DNA from: Sthenelais limicola
Taxonomy: Eukaryota > Annelida > Polychaeta > Phyllodocida > Sigalionidae
Direction: 5' to 3'
NCBI GenBank assembly: GCA_942159475.1
Contig: OW804102.1
Span: 30,510,873-30,574,872 of the forward strand
DNA: 64,000 bases
Shown: positions 33,398-44,913 of the stretch, piece after piece
Layout: each line of letters opens with the position of its first letter
Position numbering within the stretch: the stretch's first letter is position 1
Program-made: the position numbers and the translations under genes
Notes under the pieces: generated by a model
Told to the model about the DNA's origin: nothing
Database searches by the model: none
What the model saw: the letters and a program-made list of their open reading frames with translations, nothing else

Positions 33398-33506
33398 CGA
33401 AGCCCTGTAGCTAAAACAACCGGACAAATTCCTCCGAAAACTGACTTTTAAAAAAGTAGAAATCTTTAGTTTTCGGCCGATGTTAGCTGAGACTACAGCT
33501 TTAAGC
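33398..33506 (+). repeat. F4 element, 3' fragment
   Basis: GAAGCCCTGTAGCTAAAACAA through TTAGCTGAGACTACAGCT|TTAA matches the right third of F4. Confidence 0.7.
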
Positions 33507-34051
33507 GAATGCCTTCCATGCCATTCTTTCTGCCAGAGCGGTCCCCAGGGAAATAGACAAGTACTTATAGCTTGATTAATAGAGGGCTTTAGTAGATGTA
33601 CTCTTGAAATATTCATAGTGCTATACGCCGGGCTTTAACATTTCAAAAATATGTAAAGACAAGAAATGGGTTGTCACTGAGAGCAGTATTATAGTATCAT
33701 TGGTGTCCCCATTTCTAAAATTTCTTTATCTTTCACACGCTTTTTTTAAATCAGAGATGATAATAACAATTAATGATTTTAAATCATTTATTAATGTTCT
33801 CATATTTATTAATATATTGGGTGATCTGGTAATGTTATTGGATGCTGAATTAGGGTCTTCATTTATAATTTGAATATGGACTTATAACTATATAGACAGG
33901 ACCTTATGCTATCCAATAATACCTTTCTGCTATATATAAATATGCAAGCTTTAGAACTAGTGTTTTTCTTTTATTAATGAGGTTTTCGAGATGCTTTATA
34001 AAGTTTAACAAAAGTTGGAGAGGGTGTGTGGGGGGTGGGGGCGGTGTTTGC
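33507..34051. other. No gene recognised
   Basis: AT-rich; nothing recognised. Confidence 0.45.
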
Positions 34052-34276
34052 TTGACCAATGACCAATTGGCAACTTTACACATTTAGTAATTCTGCTAAA
34101 GTATTTATAAGTGATAAATACTAGACATATCTGAGTATATTTGGTATTGTGTTGGTTATGAATATCTTTTTGGCTATGGTGAACTGTGTTATGAACCACA
34201 TTTCTGTCTTAAATGTGGATTATTTGAGAACATTGGTGAAGGCGAATTGTACATTTTTTTACGATCTGACCCATAT
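34052..34276 (+). repeat. F2 MITE, diverged 5' end
   Basis: CAATTGGCAACTTTACACATT, then GAGTATATTTGGTATTG, then TTGTACATTTTTTTACGATC and TGACCCATATG. The left terminus is degraded. Confidence 0.75.
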
Positions 34277-34687
34277 GCAATACACATGGCCTGCCTTTAT
34301 ACTATAGTAACCGAGTCCGCTGCTTGCACTGGAGAAATGAGGCTCTGGTATTAAGCCACTATGGGATTCTAGTATGCAGCGCTAAGGAACCTCTCGAGTC
34401 CCAGCACAACAACTAGTAATTAAATTTAGAATTGTACTTTCATCCCAAAACCAATGTTAACTTTAACGTTTCCCTCTTCGACTCCTTGGTGTGTTCTTAA
34501 TCTACTTGGTCTTCTGTTTCCCAAGCTCTAAATCAATGCGTCTCCCCAAGGGAATCAGGGAACATGAATTGGGTTAAGAACATGGTTAGAACACTGTCTG
34601 GGAGTTCACCCATCACTCACTCCAGTGGGGAATACGGGCTTATGGGTTGTTGTTTCTTTTTCTCTTAGTTACTCTTCCCTCTGTGTC
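34277..34687. other. No gene recognised
   Basis: Unique-looking DNA; no motif seen. Confidence 0.4.
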
Positions 34688-34932
34688 TTATATGGATCAG
34701 ATTGTCAGAACATGTACAATTGGCAGCTCTACAGATTTAGTAAATTCTGCTAAATTAGGCTGCAATTTGGCCAATACTAGGTAAATCCGAGTATATTCGG
34801 CATTGGATTGATTCTAGCAATCTATTTGGTTAGATTGAACTGTATTTTGAGTTTTATTTACGTCTTAAACTTGGGTTATTTGAGAAAATTGGTGAAGGTG
34901 AATTGTACATTTGCTGACAATTTCACCCATAT
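34688..34932 (+). repeat. F2 MITE
   Basis: TATATGGATCAGATTGTCAGA at the left and ACATTTGCTGACAATTTCACCC at the right. The interior is very close to the reference copy at 24487. Confidence 0.88.
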
Positions 34933-35679
34933 ATCTCCTTGCTCCTCTTCTTTTTTGTTTTGTTACAAGGCTTGACCTCATGATAATAAAGGTAGTAGCC
35001 CTGTAAAGATTTGCACATTCATGTTCATCCCTCCCCTAACCCCTCCTACTCCCCCATCTTCTCTTTCTCTTCCATTCTCTTCTCTCCCCTCTTCCCCCTC
35101 TCTCTTCCCCCTCTCCAGAGCCCTAATAACCCCTCTCCCATCCAACCCCTTCAGAAATAGACAAGGCATGGTGACATGCGAGGCTGCAGGAGCCGATACA
35201 AAAGGCACTGCTATAAGCCCCATTAGAATAATTGCCTTTTCTTCAAGAGATCAATAATCTATCAATAAATGGTTTCTCTGGTGTCAGGTGATACCAATAG
35301 ATTCCGAATATCTATAGGCCCGGGAGTGACTTGCCGGGTCGTGGGCTGGAGGAGGCCGAGTTGGGGAGGGGGTGCAGGGGGGAGGGGGCAAGTGAAGCAT
35401 CAAGTAGGGGTGGAGTGGGCCAGGGGTAAGGGTGAAGTTGCTGGGTTGTGGGCAGTTAGATGGAGGAGGTCGGGTTGAGGAGGGAAAGAAGGGTAAGTAG
35501 GGTAAGGGGAGGGAGAAGATGAGCCACAAATAGATCCAAGGTGAACCTAAACATTCTTTCATATAAACCTTTGAGTATAAATCCCTAGGGTACATCTTTA
35601 CCTTTATAAACGTTTGGCACACTGAAAAAGAGCCATACATAAGATAATTATATTGTAAGTTGTGGACAGGATTGTGACC
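34933..35679. other. No gene; CT-rich 35025-35115, G-rich 35340-35475
   Basis: Low-complexity tracts generate overlapping frames on both strands, including the first half of a 172-residue minus frame (35284-35802). No protein family features. Confidence 0.45.
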
Positions 35680-35890
35680 AGATATATACTGAGGGTGTTC
35701 CACTTCCCAGTGTAGGCTCAGAGTTGAGATGGTCCCTCCAAACTGAGGGAAAGCCTCTGACTCCAATCTGCAAAATGCCATTATAATCCCATTAGAACGC
35801 ATCCTTTAGGGGCAGGAAAGCCATCATCGCAGTAGGCGTCCAATCACTAACATACCATTATTATCTGATCTGAGAGGCTCTGTGCCCTGG
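35680..35890 (-). repeat. F10 dispersed repeat, minus orientation
   Basis: TAGGCTCAGAGTTGAGATGG, TCCCTCCAAACTGAGGGAAAG, ATAATCCCATTAGAACGCAT, GCAGTAGGCGTCCAATCACT and CTGAGAGGCTCTG. Same order as 46640-46870. Confidence 0.85.
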
Positions 35891-36284
35891 ACTATTCATC
35901 CAAACAGCAATGTGATCTACCTGTTTAATTCAATTACCTTTCCCCTTTTCCCTTGACGACAAAGTATGCTGAGGATTGGAACTGTGTCAGAACAGGCATT
36001 AGGAACTAGAAATGAATCAAAAGATTAATCAAGGCCTGGAAATTAGCTAATTTAGGGCTCGACGCTTGTAGCTATGTGGAGAAATATTGCTAGTAATGTA
36101 TTATGAACAGCCGTAATCATATATAGGAATGTCTAAATGAATTTCGTGCATTTATTAGATAACATTTTGAAAAAAGAAATCAAGGCATTCTTAACTTATA
36201 ATTTGTTAAAATCCTAAATGCTTTAGACTATGGCATCCCATATTACTCACTGGAAAGATATAATAAAAATAAAAACTGTTAGTA
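35891..36284. other. No gene recognised
   Basis: AT-rich; nothing recognised. Confidence 0.4.
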
Positions 36285-36395
36285 AAGGGTCTAGTCCACT
36301 AAGCTGATTCTCAAGCGAATTCACAGAATTTAATGTAAAAGAGTCCTCTGCAGCGCAAAATCGCATGAGAATCGGCCTAGTGGACTGGGTCCTTA
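36285..36395. repeat. F3 palindromic MITE, copy d
   Basis: AAGGGTCTAGTCCACTAAGCT and ATCGGCCTAGTGGACTGGGT are the arms. The centre is GAGTCCTCTGCAGCGCAAAA. Confidence 0.9.
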
Positions 36396-36536
36396 ACAAA
36401 GACACACCAGTGCAACATTAACATATTAGGCTAAGTGATGGCTATGCACGTGTTGGATGCTCAGCTGGCCTTGACAACCTCAGTGCATGTCAGTTACATC
36501 GCATGATTGGGACATTGTCAGGTTAGGGTCGGACCT

Positions 36537-36578
36537 ATGGGTCAGACCCCAAAAAATGTACAACTACATTTTCTGAAC
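36537..36578 (+). repeat. F2 mini-derivative: both ends, no interior
   Basis: TGGGTCAGACCCCAAAAAAT then GTACAACTACATTTTCTGAAC. Only the two termini remain, about 41 bp, as after an internal deletion. Confidence 0.6.
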
Positions 36579-36794
36579 TCCAAACAAGTCAACAGTCAGC
36601 AGTAAGTTTTTAAGGAGATCTTAAGATCTCAGACCCGGGATCTCAGAACTGAATCTAGTGGATTTTCACTTTACTCATATCTTTCATAATTTTGAGCAGT
36701 AGAAATTTCTTTAAAAGCTGTGTAATGATCACAAGCGTCTAAAGGTAAAGAAAAACACAAACGTCTAAAGGTAAAGATTCTATCCAGTATGTTG

Positions 36795-37093
36795 CTGTGG
36801 ACTGAGCTTATCAATATTCTGCGGTTAAATATGTATACAAGAATTTGAAGTTGATCAGCCGAGGAAATACAGGCACTGGTGAGCGATAATAAGTGAAACT
36901 ACCACATGAAAGGATTTTGGCGGGCCACCGAAATATAAATGTGAACTTTTAAGAAACCATGGAGCAAAACCAACCAGAACAAATCCTCTGAAATTTTGGT
37001 CAATGACTAGGTTGAAAAGAAAAAACACAAATAATAAACTCTTTGATATTTGACCAATGTTAACTTAGACTAGTTAGAGTGCAGCTTGAAGGT
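36795..37093 (+). repeat. F4 element, left-truncated
   Basis: CTTATCAATATTCTGCGGTT, GAGCGATAATAAGTGAAACT, AAGAAACCATGGAGCAAAACC and AGTTAGAGTGCAGCTTGAAGG parallel the interior and right end of F4 at 14849-15180. Confidence 0.65.
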
Positions 37094-37274
37094 ATAAGAG
37101 AATAATCATGTTATTCCTATCCCCCTGGCTAATGGAGAATGGGTTGATTGGGCCAACCCAGCGGCCTTGACCTTCAGGCCACACTCTAACTGACACCTGC
37201 TGTCAATTCCGGGTACTACTTTACCGCTTTTATCTTTGAAGCTCCAATGGAGAGGTTCAACACAAACAACAGAG

Positions 37275-37286
37275 GGGTTCAAATGG

Positions 37287-37320
<34 letters not shown>

Positions 37321-37330
37321 TTCAAATGGA
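37275..37330 (+). mobile_element. Bare poly(A)31 between 13-bp direct repeats
   Basis: GGGTTCAAATGGA at 37275-37287 recurs at 37318-37330, and everything between is A (31 counted from 37287). This is the expected scar of a retrotransposition event truncated down to its poly(A) tail. Slippage after a small duplication is the alternative. Confidence 0.65.
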
Positions 37331-37561
37331 AAGGTACAGGAATGCAACAACAATATACATGTACTTCTCTCCTCTCCTACTCTCTATGCCTGAAGATTTT
37401 ATTTTGCCCTGACGATTTTTAAAAAAAAACCAAAATAGCTAATCAAAGCAGGAACATAAAACCTCCTGAGCAGAAAAAGTTACTACCCCCTTTCTGGTTC
37501 TCAGCCAGTCTGATCAAAGCACTCACATATATATGTTGTAATGAATCTAGCATGAGCATCC
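37331..37561. other. No feature recognised
   Basis: A short A8-A9 run near 37421; otherwise nothing. Confidence 0.4.
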
Positions 37562-37774
37562 ATGGGTCAGATCGCCAGAAAATGTACAATCCCCAGCTTT
37601 ACACATTTAGCTAATTCTGCTCAATTCGACTGGAAAATGATAAATACTAGGTATATCTGAGTATATTCGGTATTGAGTTGATTCAAAGGATGTGTTTGGT
37701 TATGTTCAATTGTGTTTTGAGTCTAATTTTTGTATTAAATTCGGGTTGAACATTTTCTGAAAATTTCACCCATA
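37562..37774 (+). repeat. F2 MITE, small deletion near 3' end
   Basis: CATGGGTCAGATCGCCAGAAA at the left and GAACATTTTCTGAAAATTTC with ACCCATA at the right. Confidence 0.85.
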
Positions 37775-39764
37775 CTGTTTACAGGATCTACTTTACAGTA
37801 CAAGGCCCATAGTAGGTAGCCCAATTACCAACCACTTACCCCACTCCCCAACCTACACCCTGGCCCTGTTCCAACCGTAAGTGCCATTCCTTGCTAGATA
37901 AAATTAAAACTTTTACTTCTCTGACTAAGGGACTTGATCTATAGGGTAGGGAAGGGGAACAAGGCCCATTGATTGCCTTACATCCCTCTGTGGCCTCGGG
38001 TTAGTTAACTCTTGCATTAAGGACTCTTGCTTCTTGGCGTACAGCTAGTGCTGGCCATTTTGGGTGTCAATACACTATGTTACTCCCAAGCCCACACAAT
38101 CCACAAGCTTTCAACAAGTTTCCAAGGAAGGTATCATAGGATACAGGTCATTAATTATAGGATTAATGGCCTCAATTTCAAACAGAGAGAGGGCACTGGT
38201 CGTTGATAATGCCTGAAGCGAAGCCGAGGGCATTATAAACATCAGGGCCCGATTTTTGTCTGAAATGCAAGTCATTATTCTGTTCAGTCTATTTTTGGAC
38301 AAATTCAAAGCTCTACAACCTGTAAACAACAGATATATTGTCCGGGGAAACATTCCAGGGCAACTATAGCTCTCCCAGGGTACAGTAACCCTATAATGCC
38401 CGGCTTCACCATGCAACTAGAGCCCCAAATCGTCACAAATATAGACTACAACGGGACTAAAACTTCATAAGCGTACAGCATCCACTGCACTTTCTACACT
38501 ATTCTCCATTCATACTCGTGTTGTATGAGGTGTGGAATAACGGAGATGCAATAACTGCTATGGTATACTATGGTACACCTGACTAACTTTACTGATGAAT
38601 TAAAAATTAAAACACATGATATTATCCCGAGGTCATCCTTGCAGCACAAACAACACAACACAACAGTGGCATGTGCACAGACATGGATGGTGGATTTATA
38701 AACGCTGGGTAAATAATGATGAGGAGAGAGTGGGGTCTGTAGCGGGAGACATGCCATTCTACATGCTTCTCATGCTAGGTGCAGTTCAGCAGCAGCTGAT
38801 GTAAAAAGAACATGTAAACGGTGCTTCAGCATGCAAGGGTAACCTAATACACCCCCTAATAGGGCCTATCTACTATAGGTGGTCATATCAAATTATAGGG
38901 GAACGCAAGTGGTATGTTATTAAGAGGGTAGGTATGTCGGGTGGGTGGGTGTAGAAACATATTTACATTATTAGAACGATTATTTCCACTTTTCGTGCAT
39001 AAATATCAATAAAATAACCGTAATAGCTACGTGGAAATGGGTTTCTTGTGTCTGTCAGCGACAGTTCTCCAACATAATACTGCGTTGTTAACAATAAATA
39101 ATAGCATATTAGAAGGTTAAGTACTGGAAAATGACATTTGTTATGTAGGTTGTTGTGACCTTGCAGTTGGTATTAAGTACTGGATGTACTGTTTCATAAT
39201 AAATGTGAATCATGTGAAATAGAGTCCGTTGTACAGTCCTACCAACAGAGAAGACAACCAGAATGCTTACAGGCAAAATCCGACAATCGGGTCATGCCCC
39301 AAATACTAAATTTTGTTTGTTTTATTTTTGTTTTTAGATTTAGAGAATTTGACTTTTTTGAAAATGTAGACGAGGGAGTGGAAGATGGACCTATAGGTCA
39401 TACCCACGAATCCAAAAATGTTGTTATATGGAACAGTCTCTCCTCGGCGGGACATTAAAGGGACATTTTCAAGAAACCTCCCCCACCACAGCACACCAGC
39501 CTATAGTCTCTAGTCAACAAATGAGTTCTTACACATCAGTGAAAAAGGCAACAAATTAATGATATAAAAACTGGAAGAAAGTGCCATAAATACAGGCCAG
39601 TACAATAGGGTGCGCGGGGATGTGTCCTAGAGCTGTTGAAACTAATGAGCTATATCATTAGTGCTCCATTATGTCTCACACACAGTCATTCTCTCACAAC
39701 TGTCAGGTGTAGGACAGAACAGCACATATATATGTCATTTTTTAAATGTTATATATAATATATA
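37775..39764. other. No gene; hairpin-bearing repeat at about 38150-38420
   Basis: TTATAGGATTAATGGCCTC at 38154 looks like an F8 end. ATAATGCC (38203) and GGGCATTAT (38227) can pair, and TATAATGCCCGGC recurs at 38392. The reading frames there (38111-38416 minus) run through this repeat and are not supported. The rest is unremarkable. Confidence 0.4.
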
Positions 39765-40006
39765 TTTGGCTGAAATCGCCAGAAAATGTACAATTCACCT
39801 GCACCAATCCACTCAAATAACCAAAATTTAAGACGAAAATCAGGTTCAAAATAAGTTCAACATAACCGAACCGATTGTTTGAATCGAGGCAATGTCAAAT
39901 ATACTCGGATATACTTAGTGTTGACGATTTTTCGGTCTCATTTAGCAGAATTTACTCAATGTGTTGATCTGCCAATTGTACATTTTCTGAAAATCTGACC
40001 CATATA
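39765..40006 (-). repeat. F2 MITE, minus strand
   Basis: TTGGCTGAAATCGCCAGAAA and ATTTTCTGAAAATCTGACCC are the ends. Interior CTCAAATAACCAAAATTTAAG and AGGTTCAAAATAAGTTCAAC. Confidence 0.85.
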
Positions 40007-40436
40007 TGTGTATAGGGAGTGGACGGTCCAATCTATAATTGGCAGTTCTTTCTGGGTGCCCATGTAGTGGCTACATTAAACCACACTTCACAAAGCTAAT
40101 ATTTTACAAAAGGCAGATTTGAAATATTTTACAAAATAGTATGTGGGTAAGAGTAGGTAATTATAACTGGATCAGTTTTTATGAGAACAGGAAAGTGAAG
40201 GGCCGCTAAAATGTTTATTACCCCAGGGCATGAATATGGATCCATGATTACGCAATTGCGTGCATTTGTGGGTTGCAGAGTATTGGCGGTTTATGCTATG
40301 CTGTATCAAGCGTATAACAGTGACCGATGTACAGGATGGGAGGCTAGTGCAGGTCCATAGACGCAACTCCTGGGACTTCCTTTAGTAATTCAACTTGATA
40401 TATTTAACGATTAATGACCGATATTTCTAGCAACAT
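40007..40436. other. No gene recognised
   Basis: Nothing recognised. Confidence 0.4.
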
Positions 40437-40612
40437 GGTATTAAAGGATTAAAGACCGACACTGTGGGGCTGCCAGTACACTGACGGTGTAGAATCCTGA
40501 CGCGAATAATCCAGAGCCCAGGGATCAATGCACCAGCAGCCCCTCAATATCGACCACTAATCCTTTTAGTATCTGCCTCAGGTAGGTATAACCCCTGGAC
40601 AGTTCAAGGGGA
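40437..40612. repeat. F8 foldback MITE
   Basis: AAAGGATTAAAGACCGACACT on the left; AATATCGACCACTAATCCTTT on the right. GGGGCTGCCAGTACAC and GCACCAGCAGCCCC are further inverted blocks, and CTGCCTCAGGTAGGTATAAC extends the right end as in other copies. Confidence 0.8.
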
Positions 40613-41152
40613 CCCATAGATGATATATTGGATGCAAATCTTTCCACAGTCTTAGCAACTACCGAGTTTGAACAACCAAATTTTGGTGTTAAATTGGTCT
40701 GCGGTAAGAAGGGACCACAGAACGGCCGGTTCCTCGCCGACTCTTAACCACTAACACATGTTTGGAGCATGAGGCTCTCTATGAGAGACTTGACAGGCAA
40801 GATATGCATTCTATGATAATAGTAATTTATTTTCAAAATATTTAAATATTTGTCCTATTCTTTTGTGAATATTGAAGATATAAATTACACACAGATATAA
40901 ACAGAGCTTGAAATGGACACTCATAAATATGTATCATTTCATAATCCTCCTAAATGCTCAGTTAGTATAGTGCAACTTCAAGAGCCCCACTCTCAGTAAC
41001 CCTACACCTTGTGGTGACAGCCTAAGAGATGTTATAGGTAAAGTGCGATCAAGCATGCAGGGTCATTTCTTGGCCCTCCGGTAGTTGCTTAGACTGTCCA
41101 GTGAAACGATCATCAAATATACATCATTCTTTTCATTTTTCTATTTCATTTT
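40613..41152. other. No gene recognised
   Basis: AT-rich; no motif. Confidence 0.4.
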
Positions 41153-41396
41153 AAATGAAGCTACACAGCAGTGGCCGGCCTAAGTTATCAGGTACCTGTA
41201 TAGCTACATGCTCAGCCAACATCGATCAAAACGACATTTCTCTCATATTAAATCTGCATTCTGCATATCAATCAAAACTACAGATTTTCTACTTTTTGTT
41301 CCGTTCCTTGCCTAGTGACCTGAAAGTGCTAAAGATCAAACAATGAGCAAATCTGGTAAGCATTTTTTGTCATAATAGCTGAGATTGCAGCTTTAA
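41153..41396 (+). repeat. F4-related element, diverged
   Basis: Right end AATAGCTGAGATTGCAGCT|TTAA is a clear F4 terminus. The left end AATGAAGCTACACAGCAGTG is only weakly similar. Confidence 0.5.
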
Positions 41397-41500
41397 TTTG
41401 GCCATATGGAATAAGGATACAATTGAGACTGGTCAGCTTAAGTGTAAGTAATCAGATGATGAGAATAGCCCTCTATCCGAATGCACGTGTAAATAATGTG

Positions 41501-41840
41501 GGGACGGGTGGCGCAGTGCAGTCGTCTAAAGTTGAGATTCCACTAGACAGCTTGTATCTGTGCTCATGGTTCCTTTTACATTGTGCGCTTTTCATCTGCT
41601 CAAATCAAACGTGTCAAAACTTTAGTGAAACGTCGTGGGGCTCCCTAAGAAGTGCATACAAAGTGCATCAAGTAATTCCACTGGACTGTTATATGTTCAC
41701 TTCTTATTCGCTCTTGCAAAATGGACAGAGAGAACCGTTAGTTTACATAAAGAACAGCCCAGTGGAATCGCAACTTAAAGTGCTGACTTCGGACCCAGAG
41801 GAATAAGAACGCTGTGGGTTCCAACCCTGCTGTAGGCACC
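41501..41840 (+). mobile_element. tRNA-derived SINE head split by an F11 MITE
   Basis: 41501-41531 carries GGGACGGGTGGCGCAGTGC with a box A (TGGCGCAGTG). 41776-41840 carries TGCTGACTTCGGACCCAGAGG, box B-like GGTTCCAACCC and GCACC. Joined, the two halves read as one tRNA-like module typical of invertebrate SINEs. Separated by the 244-bp MITE, boxes A and B are about 300 bp apart, so internal polymerase III transcription should be lost. Confidence 0.7.
41532..41775 (+). mobile_element. F11 MITE inserted in the SINE
   Basis: Ends TTGAGATTCCACTAGAC and, inverted, TTGCGATTCCACTGGGC. TAAAG flanks both sides, so a short target duplication is likely. Interior blocks TTTCATCTGCTCAAATCAAAC, TTATTCGCTCTTGCAAAA and GTTTACATAAAGAACAGCCC recur at 61912-62199. 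The 127-residue frame across the junction is incidental. Confidence 0.8.
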
Positions 41841-44133
41841 ATTCTACTCCACACCACGGCCTGCTGGCTGGGTAAAAAGGCTACCTGGCTGTGACACTAT
41901 ACACGTTAGAGATCGGTTGGTAATATTTGAAAAGATTAGGGTATGGCAAACGTTTCCCCGCAACAATAGACAACAGTATACTGCCCATGCAGTTAGTGGA
42001 AAACCAGCTATGGAACTAAACTAATTAGCTTGGTAAATATAAAAAACTTAATGTCCACACGAGTTACGAAGCCACAACTTTAACAATCCAGTAATGGTCT
42101 TGGTGATTAACATCCATTTATGATAACAGCAAATGATCCCTTGTTTATTTTGATTTGATTTTGCTTAATATTCAATTTCGCGAATAAAACGTGGCAATTT
42201 GCAACACCTATAAACACAACTTATGCAATGTCAAAATCCCATTATTTCACCTTATCTGTCTAAGTGCCCGGCGAGAATGTCAACATCCAAGACATGTGTA
42301 AGAAATATATCAATATGAATTCTCAAAAGGACGCCAATAAAATGTAGGCAAATACCAGAGTGGAAACCTAAGTTGAATGAACTTTAAGTAGAACGAGTCC
42401 GCAGTGTTTAGGCGCTATCTGCCTCTGTGTTCTGAATACTGACACTCAGTGGTTCGATTTTATTGACCATTCTAAAAATGTCAAGCGGAACTTAAGCTGC
42501 TTCTATTCTTATAAATCTCTAGAGACGTGTTAAGGTAGGAGTCGCAGACAGTGGCTATACATCGCAAAAGATATATGCAAAAATAACATTTCAATCCACG
42601 ACAATTAATGTCTGCAAAATGCCCATCGGTATATCATTATTAAATAGCAAATCATCAAAGAACTGCAATCTTAGGTGTATGCTTAATTGTGATGTGTCTT
42701 AGGAAAATGAGTCACAAGTTGCAAAATGGATATTTTCCTAAGTGTTTTATTCACAAGATGTCTTTATGGGAGTATTTTTAAAATCTGTCGATTTTTACAA
42801 GTATCAATTTAATAGCAAGCCAAGTTACTCTCTAATATTACACCATTTTTAATCATTATTTCAACATATAATTTGTGAATGTATGTCTCATTAAATTAAT
42901 GGAATAAGTTAAGATAAAATAAGATAAGATGTTGTTTATTTGTTCTTGAAATTACAGAGCTGTGAGTTAGGGAATAAAGACAAATGGGTCGACATGCCTT
43001 ATGATACAGCTAGTGTACCATCTTTTCCGGCCGTTACCGAGTAGTTGAGTGTGAGTATGTCAGTAATTAATTAAAATAGTAGAAGGTAGAGTTAAATGTA
43101 ATGAGGAAATAAAATTGTAAGATTATGTTTTGTACTTGGCGAATGAGAACTATCACTTTGTGAAACTTTGTCCAATAAACATTTCTTGAAAATAATAAAA
43201 AAAAATGTCTCAATAAGACCTGAGGCTAATCTCATTTTCTCTCGGTATCAATACCTTTTGTTCCTTTTCTCCTAGGCCTTACACGAGTCAGTTTCATATT
43301 TGTAACAGTGATTTGGTTGATATGAACATGCGCAAATTTCCTACATAGAGAGCCCATATCTAATGTTGGATGTGTGACACATCTGAGTACCGCTACTGAG
43401 GCTGCACTGTCCTGAAAAAGCGTAGAACTATGGGACCGCACCTTCAAAATAAGTGTAACTGGCCTTTGCTTTGGGCCACCCTTACGTTGGGTACATATAT
43501 GGCGCAGCTCCGTAGGTGGGAAAGGTTGCTGATAGGTTAGATAGTCAGTTCTTAGATATATGGTGCAGCACCGTAGGTAGCGGGAGCCTTCTGTTCTAAA
43601 CCAGGTGGTGCTACATGCTCCACCTCCAAGCTGAGTTCACCCGGACACCACTTGGGGTATACATTGGAAGCCTTGATGATATTTGCAGTTTATACAGCTT
43701 GAGTAATTAATCATTAATTAACGCGTAATATTACACCTCCATGAGTTTTACCAAGTTACTTGTTGTACATTTCACTATTTATGTTCAACTTTGTGTTCAT
43801 ATCAATATCATAGTTATTTGGTTATTCCTGTTTGAGTTGCAAACATAGTGTCACCTTATGTTTTAAATTATTGATATATCACACCTACTGATTCTGGGCA
43901 AGAAACTCACAAAGTCTGCCCAAATTGTCATCAGGGCAAGTCAGGAGATGATATGACTTCATGGATTGGTACCAATACATATATACAATGCTTAGTGTAT
44001 AGTTGTTTTGTTTTAAGATTTTTATTTAGCCAGACATTATGTAAAAATTACACTATTCACAGAACAATCTGATTTAAATCAAATAGTCATGTACCAATAT
44101 TTCCTGGAACCGCTGCAGGTGTCACTATGACAT
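41841..44133. other. 2.3 kb without genes; palindrome at 42698-42742
   Basis: The SINE body may extend to about 41915. CTTAGGAAAAT (42698-42708) is the exact reverse complement of 42732-42742, with GAGTCACAAGTTGCAAAA between, an F7 end. ATATATGGCGCAGCTCCGTAGGT and ATATATGGTGCAGCACCGTAGG near 43492 and 43556 form an imperfect duplication. AAATAAGATAAGAT microrepeats lie at 42917. Confidence 0.45.
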
Positions 44134-44172
44134 GTACCTTAAATAATGCTACATTGTAGAACAATTTGAGTT

Positions 44173-44232
44173 ACGGTTCCATGAATTACACCTCCCCTGG
44201 CTACGGTTCTGTGAATTACACCTCCCCTGGCT
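44173..44232. repeat. Two-copy 30-bp tandem duplication
   Basis: ACGGTTCCATGAATTACACC begins at 44173 and ACGGTTCTGTGAATTACACC at 44203; both continue TCCCCTGGCT. It lies within a minus frame of 127 codons, but nothing else supports coding. Confidence 0.9.
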
Positions 44233-44520
44233 ACAGCGTGCGCGGCTATGGGAAAAGTGTACATTTATGGCGGGGTGAATTACGCATTTGAAACATGTGC
44301 TGCCCGTCCCGCGCCATAGTTTTACTTGCGCAACAAGGACAGTGTGGGCCTCAGAAACGAACGTTCTACCTGAGCCTGGGCAACTGTTGTTGTTGCCAAG
44401 CGAGTATGGTAACCCCGATTGTGACCTCATCGGAGTTGTTGTTGCAAGTTTGCTTGAAGCTTTATATATAGAGCATAGAGCATATATAGCACAAAGATGT
44501 TTTGATGCACTGACATAATA

Positions 44521-44575
44521 TTGGGAGTGCAATCAAGTGCGCTTTATTGACCTTAGAAGGTCTCATCAGGTGCTA
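44521..44575 (-). other. CTGATGA-hairpin-AATAAA motif, minus strand
   Basis: Minus strand reads CACCTGATGAGACCTTCTAA then GGTCAATAAAGC. GACCTT and AAGGTC pair around a short loop, directly after CTGATGA and before AATAAA. This resembles 3' ends of Penelope-like and related elements that carry hammerhead-like remnants. The GAAAC core is not intact. Confidence 0.35.
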
Positions 44576-44733
44576 GTTTGGCCACTTTGGTTAAATGTGG
44601 ATGACAGGGAGATCCTGACACTTTATTATGAACTGGTTTCCTGTGAATGTGATTGTTTTATACCTAGTTGAGAGAGTGGGAGCTACGGTATCTTTAATGG
44701 AGACAGCCCTTTAGGTGGCTGAGTGCCGCTTTG

Positions 44734-44913
44734 TCTAGTGAAACCTCGCACAAAAACCACCTCTCTATAGAGACCATCTCTTTATTAAGACCAGTTTTTC
44801 ACGGTCCCGAATTGCTTTCTTCTTATAAGATTAGCCCCTCTAATGAGACCACCTCGCTATGGGACCACAAATCGTTCATTTCCAAGGGTGGTCTCAATAG
44901 AGAGGATCCACTG
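44734..44913 (+). mobile_element. F5 pogo/Tigger-like MITE, second copy
   Basis: AGTGAAACCTCGCACAAAAAC, CACCTCTCTATAGAGACCATC, TTAAGACCAGTTTTTCACGG and AAGGGTGGTCTCAATAGAG, ending CCACTG|TA. Confidence 0.75.

Noticed and set aside
35284..35802. 172-codon minus frame
   Set aside because: Half covers a dispersed repeat (F10) and half a G/C-rich simple tract; no protein motif.
41423..41806. 127-codon plus frame
   Set aside because: It runs across SINE, MITE and junctions, which are non-coding repeats.
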